A stretch of DNA of 64,000 nucleotides from Burkholderiaceae bacterium (GTDB taxonomy: Bacteria > Pseudomonadota > Gammaproteobacteria > Burkholderiales > Burkholderiaceae_E). The stretch spans positions 20,003 to 84,002 of the forward strand of contig JADJVQ010000032.1 of NCBI GenBank assembly GCA_016710525.1, in the 5' to 3' direction. The notes beneath the pieces were generated by a model. The model had not been told where the DNA came from. It worked only from the letters and a program-made list of their open reading frames with translations, and made no database searches. A program made the translations under genes and the position numbers. Shown here piece by piece: positions 1 to 8,364 of the stretch (position 1 is its first letter; each line of letters starts with the position of its first letter).

Positions 1-2704
1 CTGCACGGTCAGCGCGATGCCGCGCAGTTCCTGGCCTTGCGCCAGGCGGGTCAGGTACTCGCGGCTGATCCGCGGCAGCACGGTGTTGGTCAGGATGGCA
101 TCGATCATCCGGCCCCCGGACTCGAGCTCGCTGCAGCGACCGATGATGGTCTTGACGACCTCGTCGTTGTAGCTCAGCGGGATGCCGTGGTTCGCCTTGA
201 CCCGCTTGACGATCCGATTGAGCTGCAGCCGGACGATGCTGCCCAGCATTTCGTCGGACAGCGGGTAGTACGGGATCGTGACGATGCGCCCGAGCAGCGC
301 CGCCGGGAACACCTTGAGCAGCGGCTCGCGCAGCGCCTTGGCGATGCCTTCGGGATCCGGCACCAGCTCCGGGTCCTTGCACAGGTTCATGATCAGGTCG
401 CTGCCCGCGTTGGACGTGAGCAGGATGATCGTGTTCTTGAAGTCGATGTAGCGGCCTTCGCCGTCTTCCATCCAGCCCTTGTCGAAGACCTGGAAGAAGA
501 TCTCGTGCACGTCGGGGTGCGCCTTTTCGACCTCGTCGAGCAGCACCACCGAATAGGGCCGCCGGCGCACCGCCTCGGTCAGCACGCCCCCTTCGCCGTA
601 GCCCACATAGCCCGGGGGCGCGCCCTTCAGGGTGGAGACGGCATGCGACTCCTGGTATTCGCTCATGTTGATGGTGATGACATTCTGTTCGCCGCCGTAC
701 AGCGACTCGGCCAGCGCCAGCGCGGTTTCGGTCTTGCCCACGCCCGACGGGCCGACCAGCATGAACACGCCGATCGGCTTGTTGGGGTTGTCCAGCTTGG
801 CGCGCGAAGTCTGGATACGGCTGGCGATCATTTCCAGCCCATGGCGCTGCCCGATCACCCGGTCGTTCAGCGTATCGGCCAGGCGCAGCACGGATTCGAT
901 CTCGTTCTTGACCATCCGGCCCACCGGGATGCCGGTCCAGTCGGCGACCACCCCGCCGACCGCGCCGGCATCGACCGAGGGCATGATCAGCGGCGTCTCT
1001 CCCTGGAGTTCGCCCAGCTTGGTCTGCAGACCGCCGAGTTCGGCGAGCAGCGCCGCGCTGCGCCTCGTCCAGGGGCGCCGCGGCCGCCGTGCCAGCGGCG
1101 CCAGCCGGCGCGCCCGCGCCGTCGCCCGCGGGCGCGGCAGCGCCGTCGACCGGCTTGCCCCCGTCACGCAGTTGCGAACGGATCGCCAGCACCTGGTCGA
1201 CCAGCGCCTTTTCTTCCTTCCAGCGCGCATCGAGCTGCGCGATCCGCGCCAGTTCGGCGTCGAGCTTGTTCTGCGCGTCGACCTTGCGCGAACCGATCGC
1301 CTCGCCGACCGCTTCTTCGCGGCCGATGATCTCGAGCTCGGTCTGCAGGGCCTCGATGCGGCGCTGAGTATCTTCGACCTCGGGCGGCGTGGCGTGCTGG
1401 CTGACCGCCACGCGCGCGCAGGCGGTGTCGAGCAGGCTCACCGCCTTGTCGGGCAGCTGGCGCGCCGGGATGTAGCGATGCGACAGGCGCACGGCCGCTT
1501 CGATGGCCGCGTCCAGCAGCTGCACGCGATGGTGCTTCTCCAGGGTGCTGGCCACGCCGCGCAGCATCAGGATGGCCTTGTCTTCGTCGGGCTCGGGCAC
1601 CTGCACGACCTGGAAGCGCCGGGTCAGCGCCGGGTCCTTCTCGATGTATTTCTTGTACTCGGCCCAGGTGGTCGCGCCGATCGTGCGCAGGTTGCCGCGG
1701 GCCAGCGCCGGCTTGAGCAGATTGGCCGCATCGCCGGTGCCGGCCGCGCCCCCTGCGCCCACCAGCGTGTGGATCTCGTCGATGAACAGGATGATGGGCT
1801 TCGGGCTGGCCTGCACCTCGTCGATGACCTGGCGCAGCCGCTGCTCGAATTCGCCCTTCATGCTGGCGCCGGCCTGCAGCAGCCCGATGTCCAGGCTGAG
1901 CAGCGACACGTCCTTGAGCTGGGGCGGCACATCGCCCTTGGCCAGGCGCTGCGCGAAGCCCTCGACCACGGCGGTCTTGCCCACGCCGGCCTCGCCGGCC
2001 AGCAGCGGATTGTTCTGGCGCCGGCGCATCAGGATGTCGACGATCTGGCGGATTTCCTCGTCACGGCCGGTGATGGGATCCATCCCGCCCTTGCGGGCGT
2101 TCTCGGTCATGTCGACGGTGAACTTCTTCAGCGCCTCCTGCTTGCCCATCTGGGCGGGCGACATCGCGCCGCTGGCTTCACCGGGCGCGGCGCCGGCCGA
2201 GGCGCCGTCGCTGGAGGCGAGCCGGTCCTCGGGGGATCCGGACACGATCCGCGCCAGCGAGTCGGCCAGCGCCTCGGGCTTGACGCGTTCGAACTGGCGC
2301 GAAATGGCCAGCAGCGCATTGCGCAGCGACGGGGTCTTCAGCAGACCGACCATCAGGTAACCACCGCGCACCTGGGCATCATTGAACATCAGCGTGCCGT
2401 AGACCCAGCCGCGCTCGACGGCGCTGTCGATGTGATCGGACAGGTCGGACAGCGACGTGGCGCCGCGCGGCAGGCGATCCAGCGATTCGGTGATGTCCTT
2501 GGCCAGCGCCGCGGGCTCGACATTGAAGTGGCGCAGGATGCGATGCAGGTCGGAATCCTGCAGTTGCAGCAGCTGGTTGATCCAGTGCACGAGCTCCACG
2601 TACGGATTGCCGCGCAGCTTGGCAAACACGGTGGCGCCTTCGATCGCCTTGTAGAGAATCGGGTTGAGCTTGCCGAACGAAGTAGCGCGGCTGATATCTG
2701 CCAT
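1..2704 (-). CDS. clpV: T6SS disassembly ATPase ClpV (TssH), partial, frameshifted
   Basis: AAA+ unfoldase that disassembles the contracted TssBC sheath in the cytoplasm. From the start at 2704 (MADISRATSFGKLNP) there is a Clp N-domain (about residues 1-150), a first ATPase domain with Walker A GEAGVGKT near residue 235, and a second ATPase domain with GPSGVGKT near residue 648. The C-terminus runs off the left edge of the window. The reading frame breaks once near 1050-1075, in the Ala/Pro-rich linker of the coiled-coil middle domain. Upstream of the break the protein reads ...APLDEAQ; downstream it resumes one frame over as ALLAELGGLQTK. Both sides look normal, so a single-base error is as likely as a real mutation. 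It is the last visible gene of the tss operon, after tssG. Confidence 0.93.
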   Translation of the reverse strand, partial: MADISRATSFGKLNPILYKAIEGATVFAKLRGNPYVELVHWINQLLQLQDSDLHRILRHFNVEPAALAKDITESLDRLPRGATSLSDLSDHIDSAVERGWVYGTLMFNDAQVRGGYLMVGLLKTPSLRNALLAISRQFERVKPEALADSLARIVSGSPEDRLASSDGASAGAAPGEASGAMSPAQMGKQEALKKFTVDMTENARKGGMDPITGRDEEIRQIVDILMRRRQNNPLLAGEAGVGKTAVVEGFAQRLAKGDVPPQLKDVSLLSLDIGLLQAGASMKGEFEQRLRQVIDEVQASPKPIILFIDEIHTLVGAGGAAGTGDAANLLKPALARGNLRTIGATTWAEYKKYIEKDPALTRRFQVVQVPEPDEDKAILMLRGVASTLEKHHRVQLLDAAIEAAVRLSHRYIPARQLPDKAVSLLDTACARVAVSQHATPPEVEDTQRRIEALQTELEIIGREEAVGEAIGSRKVDAQNKLDAELARIAQLDARWKEEKALVDQVLAIRSQLRDGGKPVDGAAAPAGDGAGAPAGAAGTAAAAPLDEAQRGAARRTRRSADQAGRTPGRDAADHALGRCRRGRRGGRRLDRHPGGPDGQERDRIRAAPGRYAERPGDRAAPWAGNDRQPYPDFARQAGQPQQADRRVHAGRPVGRGQDRNRAGAGRVAVRRRTECHHHQHERIPGVACRLHPEGRAPGLCGLRRRGRADRGGAPAALFGGAARRGRKGAPRRARDLLPGLRQGLDGRRRRPLHRLQEHDHPAHVQRGQRPDHEPVQGPGAGAGSRRHRQGAARAAAQGVPGGAARAHRHDPVLPAVRRNAGQHRPAAAQSDRQAGQGEPRHPAELQRRGRQDHHRSLQRARVRGPDDRCHPDQHRAAADQPRVPDPPGARPGTARHRADRA

Positions 2705-2736
2705 GTGAGTCTCCCGGTGGTTTGCGATGGTTCAGT

Positions 2737-3765
2737 TCATTGAGCGACGCGCGTGACGGCCAGCTGCAGCCCGTGCGCGGGGACAGGTTTCTTCCATTTG
2801 CCCAGCCAGCTGGTCCAGCCAAGCCGCGCGCCTGCGCCCAGCTTCAGCGGCGGCACCTGGTCTGGCGCCAGGGTCAGATCGGCATTGACGCCGAATTCCT
2901 CGCCGACGTACTGGAGGACCCAGTCCCCCAGGCGCGCGTGCCAGCGCCCGTCCGGCAGGAACTGTTCGTAGGCGGCCAGCGACATCGGCCCGATGTGCAG
3001 GGTGAAATGGTGCTGCACGTCGAAGACGCGCCGGCCCAGTACCGCGCCGCGGCCCAGCGAGGCCGAGCCGTCGGTCTTGCCCAGTGCCGTGCGCTGGCCT
3101 TCGGGCAGCGGCATCCAGCGCGGCGAGAACGTCTGCAGCTCGACGGGTTGGCCGAAGTAGTGGGCAATCAGGTTGCGCAGGCCGTCCGGGTCGCGCGACG
3201 TGCGAGACAGCAGCCCGGCAAAGTAGCGTTTGGCGTCATCGGGCACCGAGTCGCGATCGAACCAGGCCGGCGATCCCTGTCCGAAGGTTGCCCCGACGTA
3301 GGTTCGAAATCGGTCTTCGGACGGGCGGTCGCGGCTGACCGTGGGCTGCGCCTGACGCCAGGTGCGGTAAAAGCCGAGCAGCAGACGGTGGTGAAACAGG
3401 TCGGCGAACCGGGCCAGCGTGGAATCACCGTGATGACGCTCGCGTTCCCGGGTGAGTTCGGTGAGGTGCAGGGGCAATGGACCCTGCGGACCCCACAGGC
3501 CCAGAAAGCGCACACCGATGCGCACCCGGCCATCCTCACGGGCATCGACCCGCCAGACGTTGGCGGGCGCAAAAGTCAGTTCTGGCTCCTGGCCCAGGCG
3601 GATCGGCTCGTCGGACGGCTTGCGCGCCTCTCCCAGCCGCGGCAGGTGCGGATGCCAGGCCTCGACCCGGCGCAGCACCTGGTAGAAATCGTTCTCCCAG
3701 GGACGCTGCGCCAGACCCTCCAGCCAGGTCAGCCGATGACTCTGGAACCCGATCTCGCCGGCCAT
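2737..3765 (-). CDS. tssG: T6SS baseplate subunit TssG
   Basis: Baseplate wedge protein that works with TssE, TssF and TssK to dock the sheath-tube on the membrane complex. The 342-residue protein (MAGEIGFQSHRLTWLEGL) matches the ImpH/VasB family in length and in its N-terminal pattern around FYQVLRRVEAWHPHLPRLG. The C-terminal part carries the family-typical GQRTALGKT...LGRRVFDVQHHF region. Its start lies inside the 3' end of tssF (37-base overlap), so the two are probably translationally coupled. It is followed after 32 bases by clpV. Confidence 0.92.
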   Translation of the reverse strand: MAGEIGFQSHRLTWLEGLAQRPWENDFYQVLRRVEAWHPHLPRLGEARKPSDEPIRLGQEPELTFAPANVWRVDAREDGRVRIGVRFLGLWGPQGPLPLHLTELTRERERHHGDSTLARFADLFHHRLLLGFYRTWRQAQPTVSRDRPSEDRFRTYVGATFGQGSPAWFDRDSVPDDAKRYFAGLLSRTSRDPDGLRNLIAHYFGQPVELQTFSPRWMPLPEGQRTALGKTDGSASLGRGAVLGRRVFDVQHHFTLHIGPMSLAAYEQFLPDGRWHARLGDWVLQYVGEEFGVNADLTLAPDQVPPLKLGAGARLGWTSWLGKWKKPVPAHGLQLAVTRVAQ

Positions 3766-5606
3766 CGGGCCACCTCGCCGCGCGACTCGGAATGCAGCCG
3801 CAATTGCGTGAAGGAGTTGATCGACACATGGCGCGCCAGCAGCCGCTCCAGCACCGATCCCAGGATGAAACCGCCCGATCCCCCGAACGCGGACTCGTCC
3901 AGCGTGAGGTCGATTTCCACGCCGCGCCCGAAGGCGATCGGTCCGGCGACCGGCATGCGCCGAATGATCGGACGGGAAGTCACTTTCGTCACGCTGTCGG
4001 CCTGGCGGCGCGACGCCGGATCGGCCAGGTCGGTATAGAGCAGCAGCAGCTCGCGCAATGAAGCCGCGGCCGTCCCCTGACGATCGCCGTCGAGCAGCGA
4101 CAAATAATTGAGCGACAGGTGGCTCAGCAGCCGCCAGGCGAAATCGCCTTCGACGAGGCTGGCACGCGGCCGGGTGGGCGCCTTGTGCACCTTCATGCCC
4201 TGGACCGGCGCGGTTTCGTCGAGCACCAGCGCGTTGAGCGAGCCGATCGGCAGCAGCAGCGGCAGATCGCGATTGGTGGCCACGACATCGACGGCCAGCT
4301 GCTTCAGTCCGACCGGGTACGGCGCCTCGCGCTCGTCGACGATCGACAGGAAGACTTCGGTTCCAACATAGCCACTGCGCGTGCCTTGACGGCGCTGCCG
4401 TTCGGACAACATCCGCGAGGTCCGGCGCATCGTGTAGAACCCCTTGGCGCCGACGCTGTCGTGGTGGACCAGGTCGCCATAGAACGGCCGCAGGTCGACA
4501 TCGCCCGTACCGTCATCGGTCAGGCCGCGCAACTCCGAGATCGACAGCACTTCGAAGTCCATCGGTCGAGCCCGATCGATCACCAGGTGGTGCTCGAACC
4601 GGCCCTCGCTCAGGTGAACCCGGTCGGCGCGCCGGCGAAAGGCGTTGACCACCGGCGTGGTGTGCAGCGCGAAGTGGGATTCGTCGATCACCGGTTCGAG
4701 CGTCGGGTCGCCGCGCCCGAACAGCAGCACGAGCTCGCATTCGCGTCCGGCGTAACCGGCCAGTCCAGGCGCCAGTCCGCTGACCTTCAGGAACCGGAAA
4801 CGCTGGGGCAGCGCGAAATACTCGCGCAGCAGGCGGTAACCCTGGAACGAGCGCCGGTCGAAGGGCAGCAGGGCCTGGTCGTCGTCGAAACCGTCGGCAC
4901 TGATGGCCGATGCCGGCAGTCTGGCCAATACCCGGGGCGGCGATTCGGTGCTCATCAGCAACGCACCCACCGCATGGCCAACGGCCAGCTCGTGCAGCGA
5001 CGAGGCGACATCGTCCGCGCCGGCAATGAAGAAGCTCAGCTCGTCGCAGCGCAGCGCCGTCATCGGCAGCTCGGGCACCATCGCCAGGCGCACGCGCACT
5101 CCGCCGCGCACCTGGCTGGTCAGGCCCAGCGCGCCCAGCGGCAGATCGCTGGCATAGGTGAAGTAGCGTGCCGAGGCGACCGCCAGCGGCCACAGGCGCA
5201 GCGCGTGGGCCGTGCGGAACTCGCAGGCCGTCTGTTCGCCGCGCGGGATGATGCTGCGGATCGCCGAGCCGCGCGCCAAGGGAAATCCGGTGAGCAGTAA
5301 CGGATCGCCGGGGTCGGGTTTCATCTCGACCAGCATGCACGAGGGCATGGGCGCCAGGTACTGCGGGAACAGCATCTCGAGCAGATGCTGGGTGAAGCGC
5401 GGGAACTCGGCGTCCGTCTTGAGCTGGACCCGGGCGGCGATGAAGGCGAAACCCTCGAGCAGGCGTTCGACGTACGGATCGGCAACCTCGACGCCTTCCA
5501 TGCCCAGCCGGGCCGCCACCTTGGGAAATTCGCGGGCGAACTCTGCCCCCATCTCGCGGACGTGGGCGAGTTCGTTGTTGTAGTAATCGATCAGCCTGGG
5601 ATCCAT
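3729..5606 (-). CDS. tssF: T6SS baseplate subunit TssF
   Basis: Largest baseplate component (ImpG/VasA family), 625 residues, close to the usual 590-620. The N-terminus MDPRLIDYYNNELAHVREMG is diagnostic, followed by EFAREFPKVAARLGM and VERLLEGFAFIAARVQLK, all strongly conserved in TssF. It forms the TssF2-TssG wedge heterotrimer in the cytoplasm under the membrane complex. The gene lies 64 bases downstream of tssE and overlaps tssG. No frame breaks are visible. Confidence 0.95.
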   Translation of the reverse strand: MDPRLIDYYNNELAHVREMGAEFAREFPKVAARLGMEGVEVADPYVERLLEGFAFIAARVQLKTDAEFPRFTQHLLEMLFPQYLAPMPSCMLVEMKPDPGDPLLLTGFPLARGSAIRSIIPRGEQTACEFRTAHALRLWPLAVASARYFTYASDLPLGALGLTSQVRGGVRVRLAMVPELPMTALRCDELSFFIAGADDVASSLHELAVGHAVGALLMSTESPPRVLARLPASAISADGFDDDQALLPFDRRSFQGYRLLREYFALPQRFRFLKVSGLAPGLAGYAGRECELVLLFGRGDPTLEPVIDESHFALHTTPVVNAFRRRADRVHLSEGRFEHHLVIDRARPMDFEVLSISELRGLTDDGTGDVDLRPFYGDLVHHDSVGAKGFYTMRRTSRMLSERQRRQGTRSGYVGTEVFLSIVDEREAPYPVGLKQLAVDVVATNRDLPLLLPIGSLNALVLDETAPVQGMKVHKAPTRPRASLVEGDFAWRLLSHLSLNYLSLLDGDRQGTAAASLRELLLLYTDLADPASRRQADSVTKVTSRPIIRRMPVAGPIAFGRGVEIDLTLDESAFGGSGGFILGSVLERLLARHVSINSFTQLRLHSESRGEVARWPARSGSRVIG

Positions 5607-5670
5607 CGGATCGGGGTCCGCCTTTTACGCGTGGTCTGCAGTCTCGGGTGGATGCTGGCGTTCGAGCCAG

Positions 5671-6216
5671 TCAGCGGTTGGCCATCTGTTCGCGCAGCGT
5701 GTAGGGGTTGGCGCCGCCATCGAGCAGCGCAACCATGCCGGTCTCCAGGTCGAGATCGGTCTTGAGCAGCAGTTCGAGCGGATAGGGCTGCGCCCACAAC
5801 TGCGCACTGATCTCGAAGCTGATCACATTGTGGTGTCCCATCGGGTCGTCTGGCTCGATGCCCCGCACGATCAGGGTGGACGGCAGGATTCGGGGTTCGA
5901 ACTGCAGGATGGCACTGCGCATCGAGCGCTCGAGATCGCGCAGCTCGAGCTTGGAGACCAGCGTGCCCGACAGCGGCGGCATGCCGAAATTGACGGTCGA
6001 GTTGAAGGTATGGGCGAATGCCTCGGGATCGAGGTTGGTGGGCAGCGCGGCGGTGGCGTTCAGCAGCCACGAAAGGTCGCGCAGCACACTGGCGCGCAGC
6101 TTGCCCTTCGAAATGGTGCGCGCATCGGGCGACTCGACCCGGCTGGACGGATTGTCGTCGATCAGACGGTCCAGCAAGGCCGGCTGGAGTCGGTCTCGGG
6201 CGAAGGTGTCGGCCAT
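5671..6216 (-). CDS. tssE: T6SS baseplate gp25-like protein TssE
   Basis: Homologue of phage T4 gp25, which connects the baseplate to the first sheath ring. I choose the ATG at 6216 (MADTFARDRLQPALLDRL, 181 residues), because the open frame upstream to 6384 overlaps tagJ and has no family match. The lysozyme-like gp25 core is visible as LRDLSWLLNATAAL, the FNSTVNFGMPPLSG stretch, and the conserved acidic/arginine pair in LERSMRSAILQFEPRI. It sits between tagJ and tssF in the same operon. Confidence 0.9.
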   Translation of the reverse strand: MADTFARDRLQPALLDRLIDDNPSSRVESPDARTISKGKLRASVLRDLSWLLNATAALPTNLDPEAFAHTFNSTVNFGMPPLSGTLVSKLELRDLERSMRSAILQFEPRILPSTLIVRGIEPDDPMGHHNVISFEISAQLWAQPYPLELLLKTDLDLETGMVALLDGGANPYTLREQMANR

Positions 6217-6272
6217 GGCGTGAGAGGCGGGAAGCGGCGGCGGGCGAATGCAGCGAAAGCGGGCTGCCCCGC

Positions 6273-7052
6273 TCAGGCCTGCAGGATCAGTTCGCGCACA
6301 TCGAGCATGCCCAGCTCGGCCGCGTCGGTCGTCCAGACCCGCTGGCCCATTCCCGTCCAGCCGGTGTCGTCGCTGCCGTCCCACACCGTCTTGCGCGCGA
6401 AGAGCAGGTCATCGTCCTGGCTGGATTCGGTGCCGGGATAGCGCACCGGCATCAGCACATGCTTGGTGCCTCCGGTGGTGAACTCGACCTGCGCCGACGC
6501 CCAGACGGTGTCGAGCACGTCGTTGGGCTCGGGCAGCTCGATGCGCGCGATGCGGTCAAAGGGCACCCAGTAGTACTTGCCGTCGATGAAACACTCGCAG
6601 ACCGGCCCCAGGCGGGGGTCGGCATCGGCCACCCATTCGAAGGCCTGACCATTGAGCGTGCCGGCTACCGCCTGCGCACCTTCCATGGCCTGTCCGCGCA
6701 ACTGGGCGGCCCGCGACCGGGCCTGGGGGTCGCCGCCCGCCTCGGCCCGCAGGGCTTCGAGCATCAGCGCCAGCCATTGCGGCGGCTCACCGGCAATCAC
6801 GGGAACGCGGGTGCCGGCGAAAACATCGGCGCGGAACTTTTCACAGGCCAGGGCCTGCTTGTAGACCAGGGTGGTGAAACCGAGCTCGGCGTCCAGGTTG
6901 CTGCCGGTGTCGGCCTGAGTGGCGGCGCGATCCCATTGACCGGAGACACAGAACAGCCGGAACAGCTTCATGCGGGCGGACGGATCGGCTGGCGCCGAGC
7001 GGGCCTGGGCCATGGCTGCATCGAGCAGGGTCCGAAAGGAGGTGGCGGCCAT
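6273..7052 (-). CDS. tagJ: T6SS accessory protein TagJ (ImpE/HsiE1-like)
   Basis: ImpE-family protein of 259 residues (MAATSFRTLLDAAMAQARS). In Pseudomonas aeruginosa the homologue HsiE1 binds the sheath protein TssB1 and the N-domain of ClpV1 and may modulate sheath recycling. The N-terminal half is an alpha-helical repeat (KLFRLFCVSGQWDRAATQ). The C-terminal half contains the family signature around FEWVADADPRLGPVCE and YYWVPFDRIARIEL. TagJ occurs in only some T6SS clades; together with the gene order it places this system near the H1-T6SS type. It lies 81 bases after hcp2 and 56 bases before tssE. Confidence 0.88.
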   Translation of the reverse strand: MAATSFRTLLDAAMAQARSAPADPSARMKLFRLFCVSGQWDRAATQADTGSNLDAELGFTTLVYKQALACEKFRADVFAGTRVPVIAGEPPQWLALMLEALRAEAGGDPQARSRAAQLRGQAMEGAQAVAGTLNGQAFEWVADADPRLGPVCECFIDGKYYWVPFDRIARIELPEPNDVLDTVWASAQVEFTTGGTKHVLMPVRYPGTESSQDDDLLFARKTVWDGSDDTGWTGMGQRVWTTDAAELGMLDVRELILQA

Positions 7053-7133
7053 TCAACGGATCTCCAGAACAACAACGGGAACGGCCGCGCGCAGGCGGCC
7101 GGAGAACGCAGCGGGCTGCGGCGGGTGCTTCAT

Positions 7134-7616
7134 TCAGCTGTGCAAACGCCAGACGGCGGTTTTCTTGCCGGTGAAATCACGGCCGTGGCGGGCTTGCTGG
7201 ACATAGTCGACGTTCACCTCTTCGAAAGCGAGCGACACACTCTCGTGCGGCCGGACGTGTTCGGCCGAATGCACCATCTTGAGTTCGGCGACCCGCAACT
7301 GCTTGAAGACGATGATCAGATACTTCTGGCCTTTCTCGTTGCCCGCGGCACGGCGCATGGTCAGGGTGGCCATCTTGAGCGGCTTGTTGTTGATGCAATG
7401 CATCATCAGCACCGGCGAGGCGGAATCGAAGCGGTGCGCGAAGGTGAACACCTTCACGTCCGCCCGGGCATTGGTGCCGACATCGGCGCGTCCGGTGCTG
7501 GCGGACATCTCGATGCCCCAATCCCAGCCGAGCACCTCGATCGCGCCAGGGAATTCGGAATCTTCCGCCTCGCCCGCGACGCCTTCGATGGTCATGAAAC
7601 TGTCACCGGTACTCAT
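7134..7616 (-). CDS. second, divergent Hcp-family protein
   Basis: Hcp-fold protein of 160 residues. I start it at the ATG at 7616 (MSTGDSFMTIEGVAGEAEDS), because the longer frame to 7844 lies inside the 3' end of the first hcp and has no homology. It keeps the Hcp pattern: an N-terminal MTIEGVAGE strand, the aromatic segment VLGWDWGIEMS, the extended loop after it, and KVFTFAHRFDSASPVL. It differs substantially from its neighbour, with a His/Arg-rich tail (RPHESVSLAFEEVNVDYVQ). Either a second tube subunit, a tube-tip variant, or a specialised cargo carrier. It is 91 bases downstream of hcp. Confidence 0.85.
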   Translation of the reverse strand: MSTGDSFMTIEGVAGEAEDSEFPGAIEVLGWDWGIEMSASTGRADVGTNARADVKVFTFAHRFDSASPVLMMHCINNKPLKMATLTMRRAAGNEKGQKYLIIVFKQLRVAELKMVHSAEHVRPHESVSLAFEEVNVDYVQQARHGRDFTGKKTAVWRLHS

Positions 7617-7707
7617 GATGTGCTCCGAATTTCGGGGTATTCGCTGTCGCCAGGAGCCATGGAGCCCTTGGCGACAGCGGGCTGCCGAAGCAGCCCGCCC
7701 GGTTGCG

Positions 7708-8199
7708 TCAGACCTTCTTGTTGAGCTTGACGTCGTAGCCCACTTTGATCGGGGCCAGCAGCGCGCCCGTCTTGGTGTCCTGCGGCTTGTAGTCGATCTG
7801 GATGGTGGTGAAGTTGAAGCTGATCTGGTCCATCGGCGTGCCACTGGCGTTGCCGCCGGTCTGGTAGCTGCTGATGACGATGTCGTTGAACTCGATGGTC
7901 AGGTACTTCTCTTGCTTGCCGCCGGCCTTGCGGCAGGTCAGCGTGGCCTTCTTGATGTGCTCGCCGGTGGCGCACTTCAGGAACAGGTTGGGCGAGCCCT
8001 TGCCGTAGTCCACGGTGAAGTGGAAGTCCTGCATCGAAACCTTGCCGGAACCCAGGCCGGTACCGAGGGTACTGGAGCCGGAGTTGGTCTCGCCAAAGCT
8101 CCAGTTCTGGATCTGCAGGGTGCCCTTCAGGTCCGGATCGGCATCTTCGGATTCGCCAGCGATGGTATCGATCTTCAGGAAGTAGTCAGCTGTGGACAT
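7708..8199 (-). CDS. hcp: T6SS inner-tube protein Hcp
   Basis: Hexameric ring protein that stacks into the T6SS inner tube and is secreted. The 163-residue sequence (MSTADYFLKIDTIAGESED) has the standard Hcp features: the FLKIDTIAGESEDAD first strand, IQNWSFGETNSG, MQDFHFTVDYGKGSPNLFLKC, and C-terminal TTIQIDYKPQ. The start is supported by an AAGGA motif 7 bases upstream. The 165-base gap before it, after tssC, leaves room for a separate promoter, as is usual for this very abundant protein. A short inverted repeat at 8273-8285 lies in that gap. Confidence 0.96.
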   Translation of the reverse strand: MSTADYFLKIDTIAGESEDADPDLKGTLQIQNWSFGETNSGSSTLGTGLGSGKVSMQDFHFTVDYGKGSPNLFLKCATGEHIKKATLTCRKAGGKQEKYLTIEFNDIVISSYQTGGNASGTPMDQISFNFTTIQIDYKPQDTKTGALLAPIKVGYDVKLNKKV

Positions 8200-8272
8200 T
8201 TTGAGTTCCTTTTAACTGTGCGGTTGAATCGGGTTGAGTGCTGCTGCTGGGGTCGTCGGCTACGGTTTGTTC

Positions 8273-8285
8273 GTTCACCGTGAAC
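8273..8285. repeat. 13-bp inverted repeat upstream of hcp
   Basis: Arms GTTCAC and GTGAAC around one central base, located between tssC and hcp about 75 bases before the hcp start. It could be an operator or a small transcript hairpin. No protein is assigned and the match could be chance. Confidence 0.3.
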
Positions 8286-8364
8286 ACACTGTATTCCTGA
8301 CGCGGGGCCTAGAACATCCGGCTGAAGTCGTATCTCATTCGTACTAGGCGGCCCGCGACAGGCC

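Noticed and set aside
6217..6384. Longer N-terminus for TssE
   Set aside because: The extra residues overlap tagJ and do not resemble any TssE; the ATG at 6216 fits the family.
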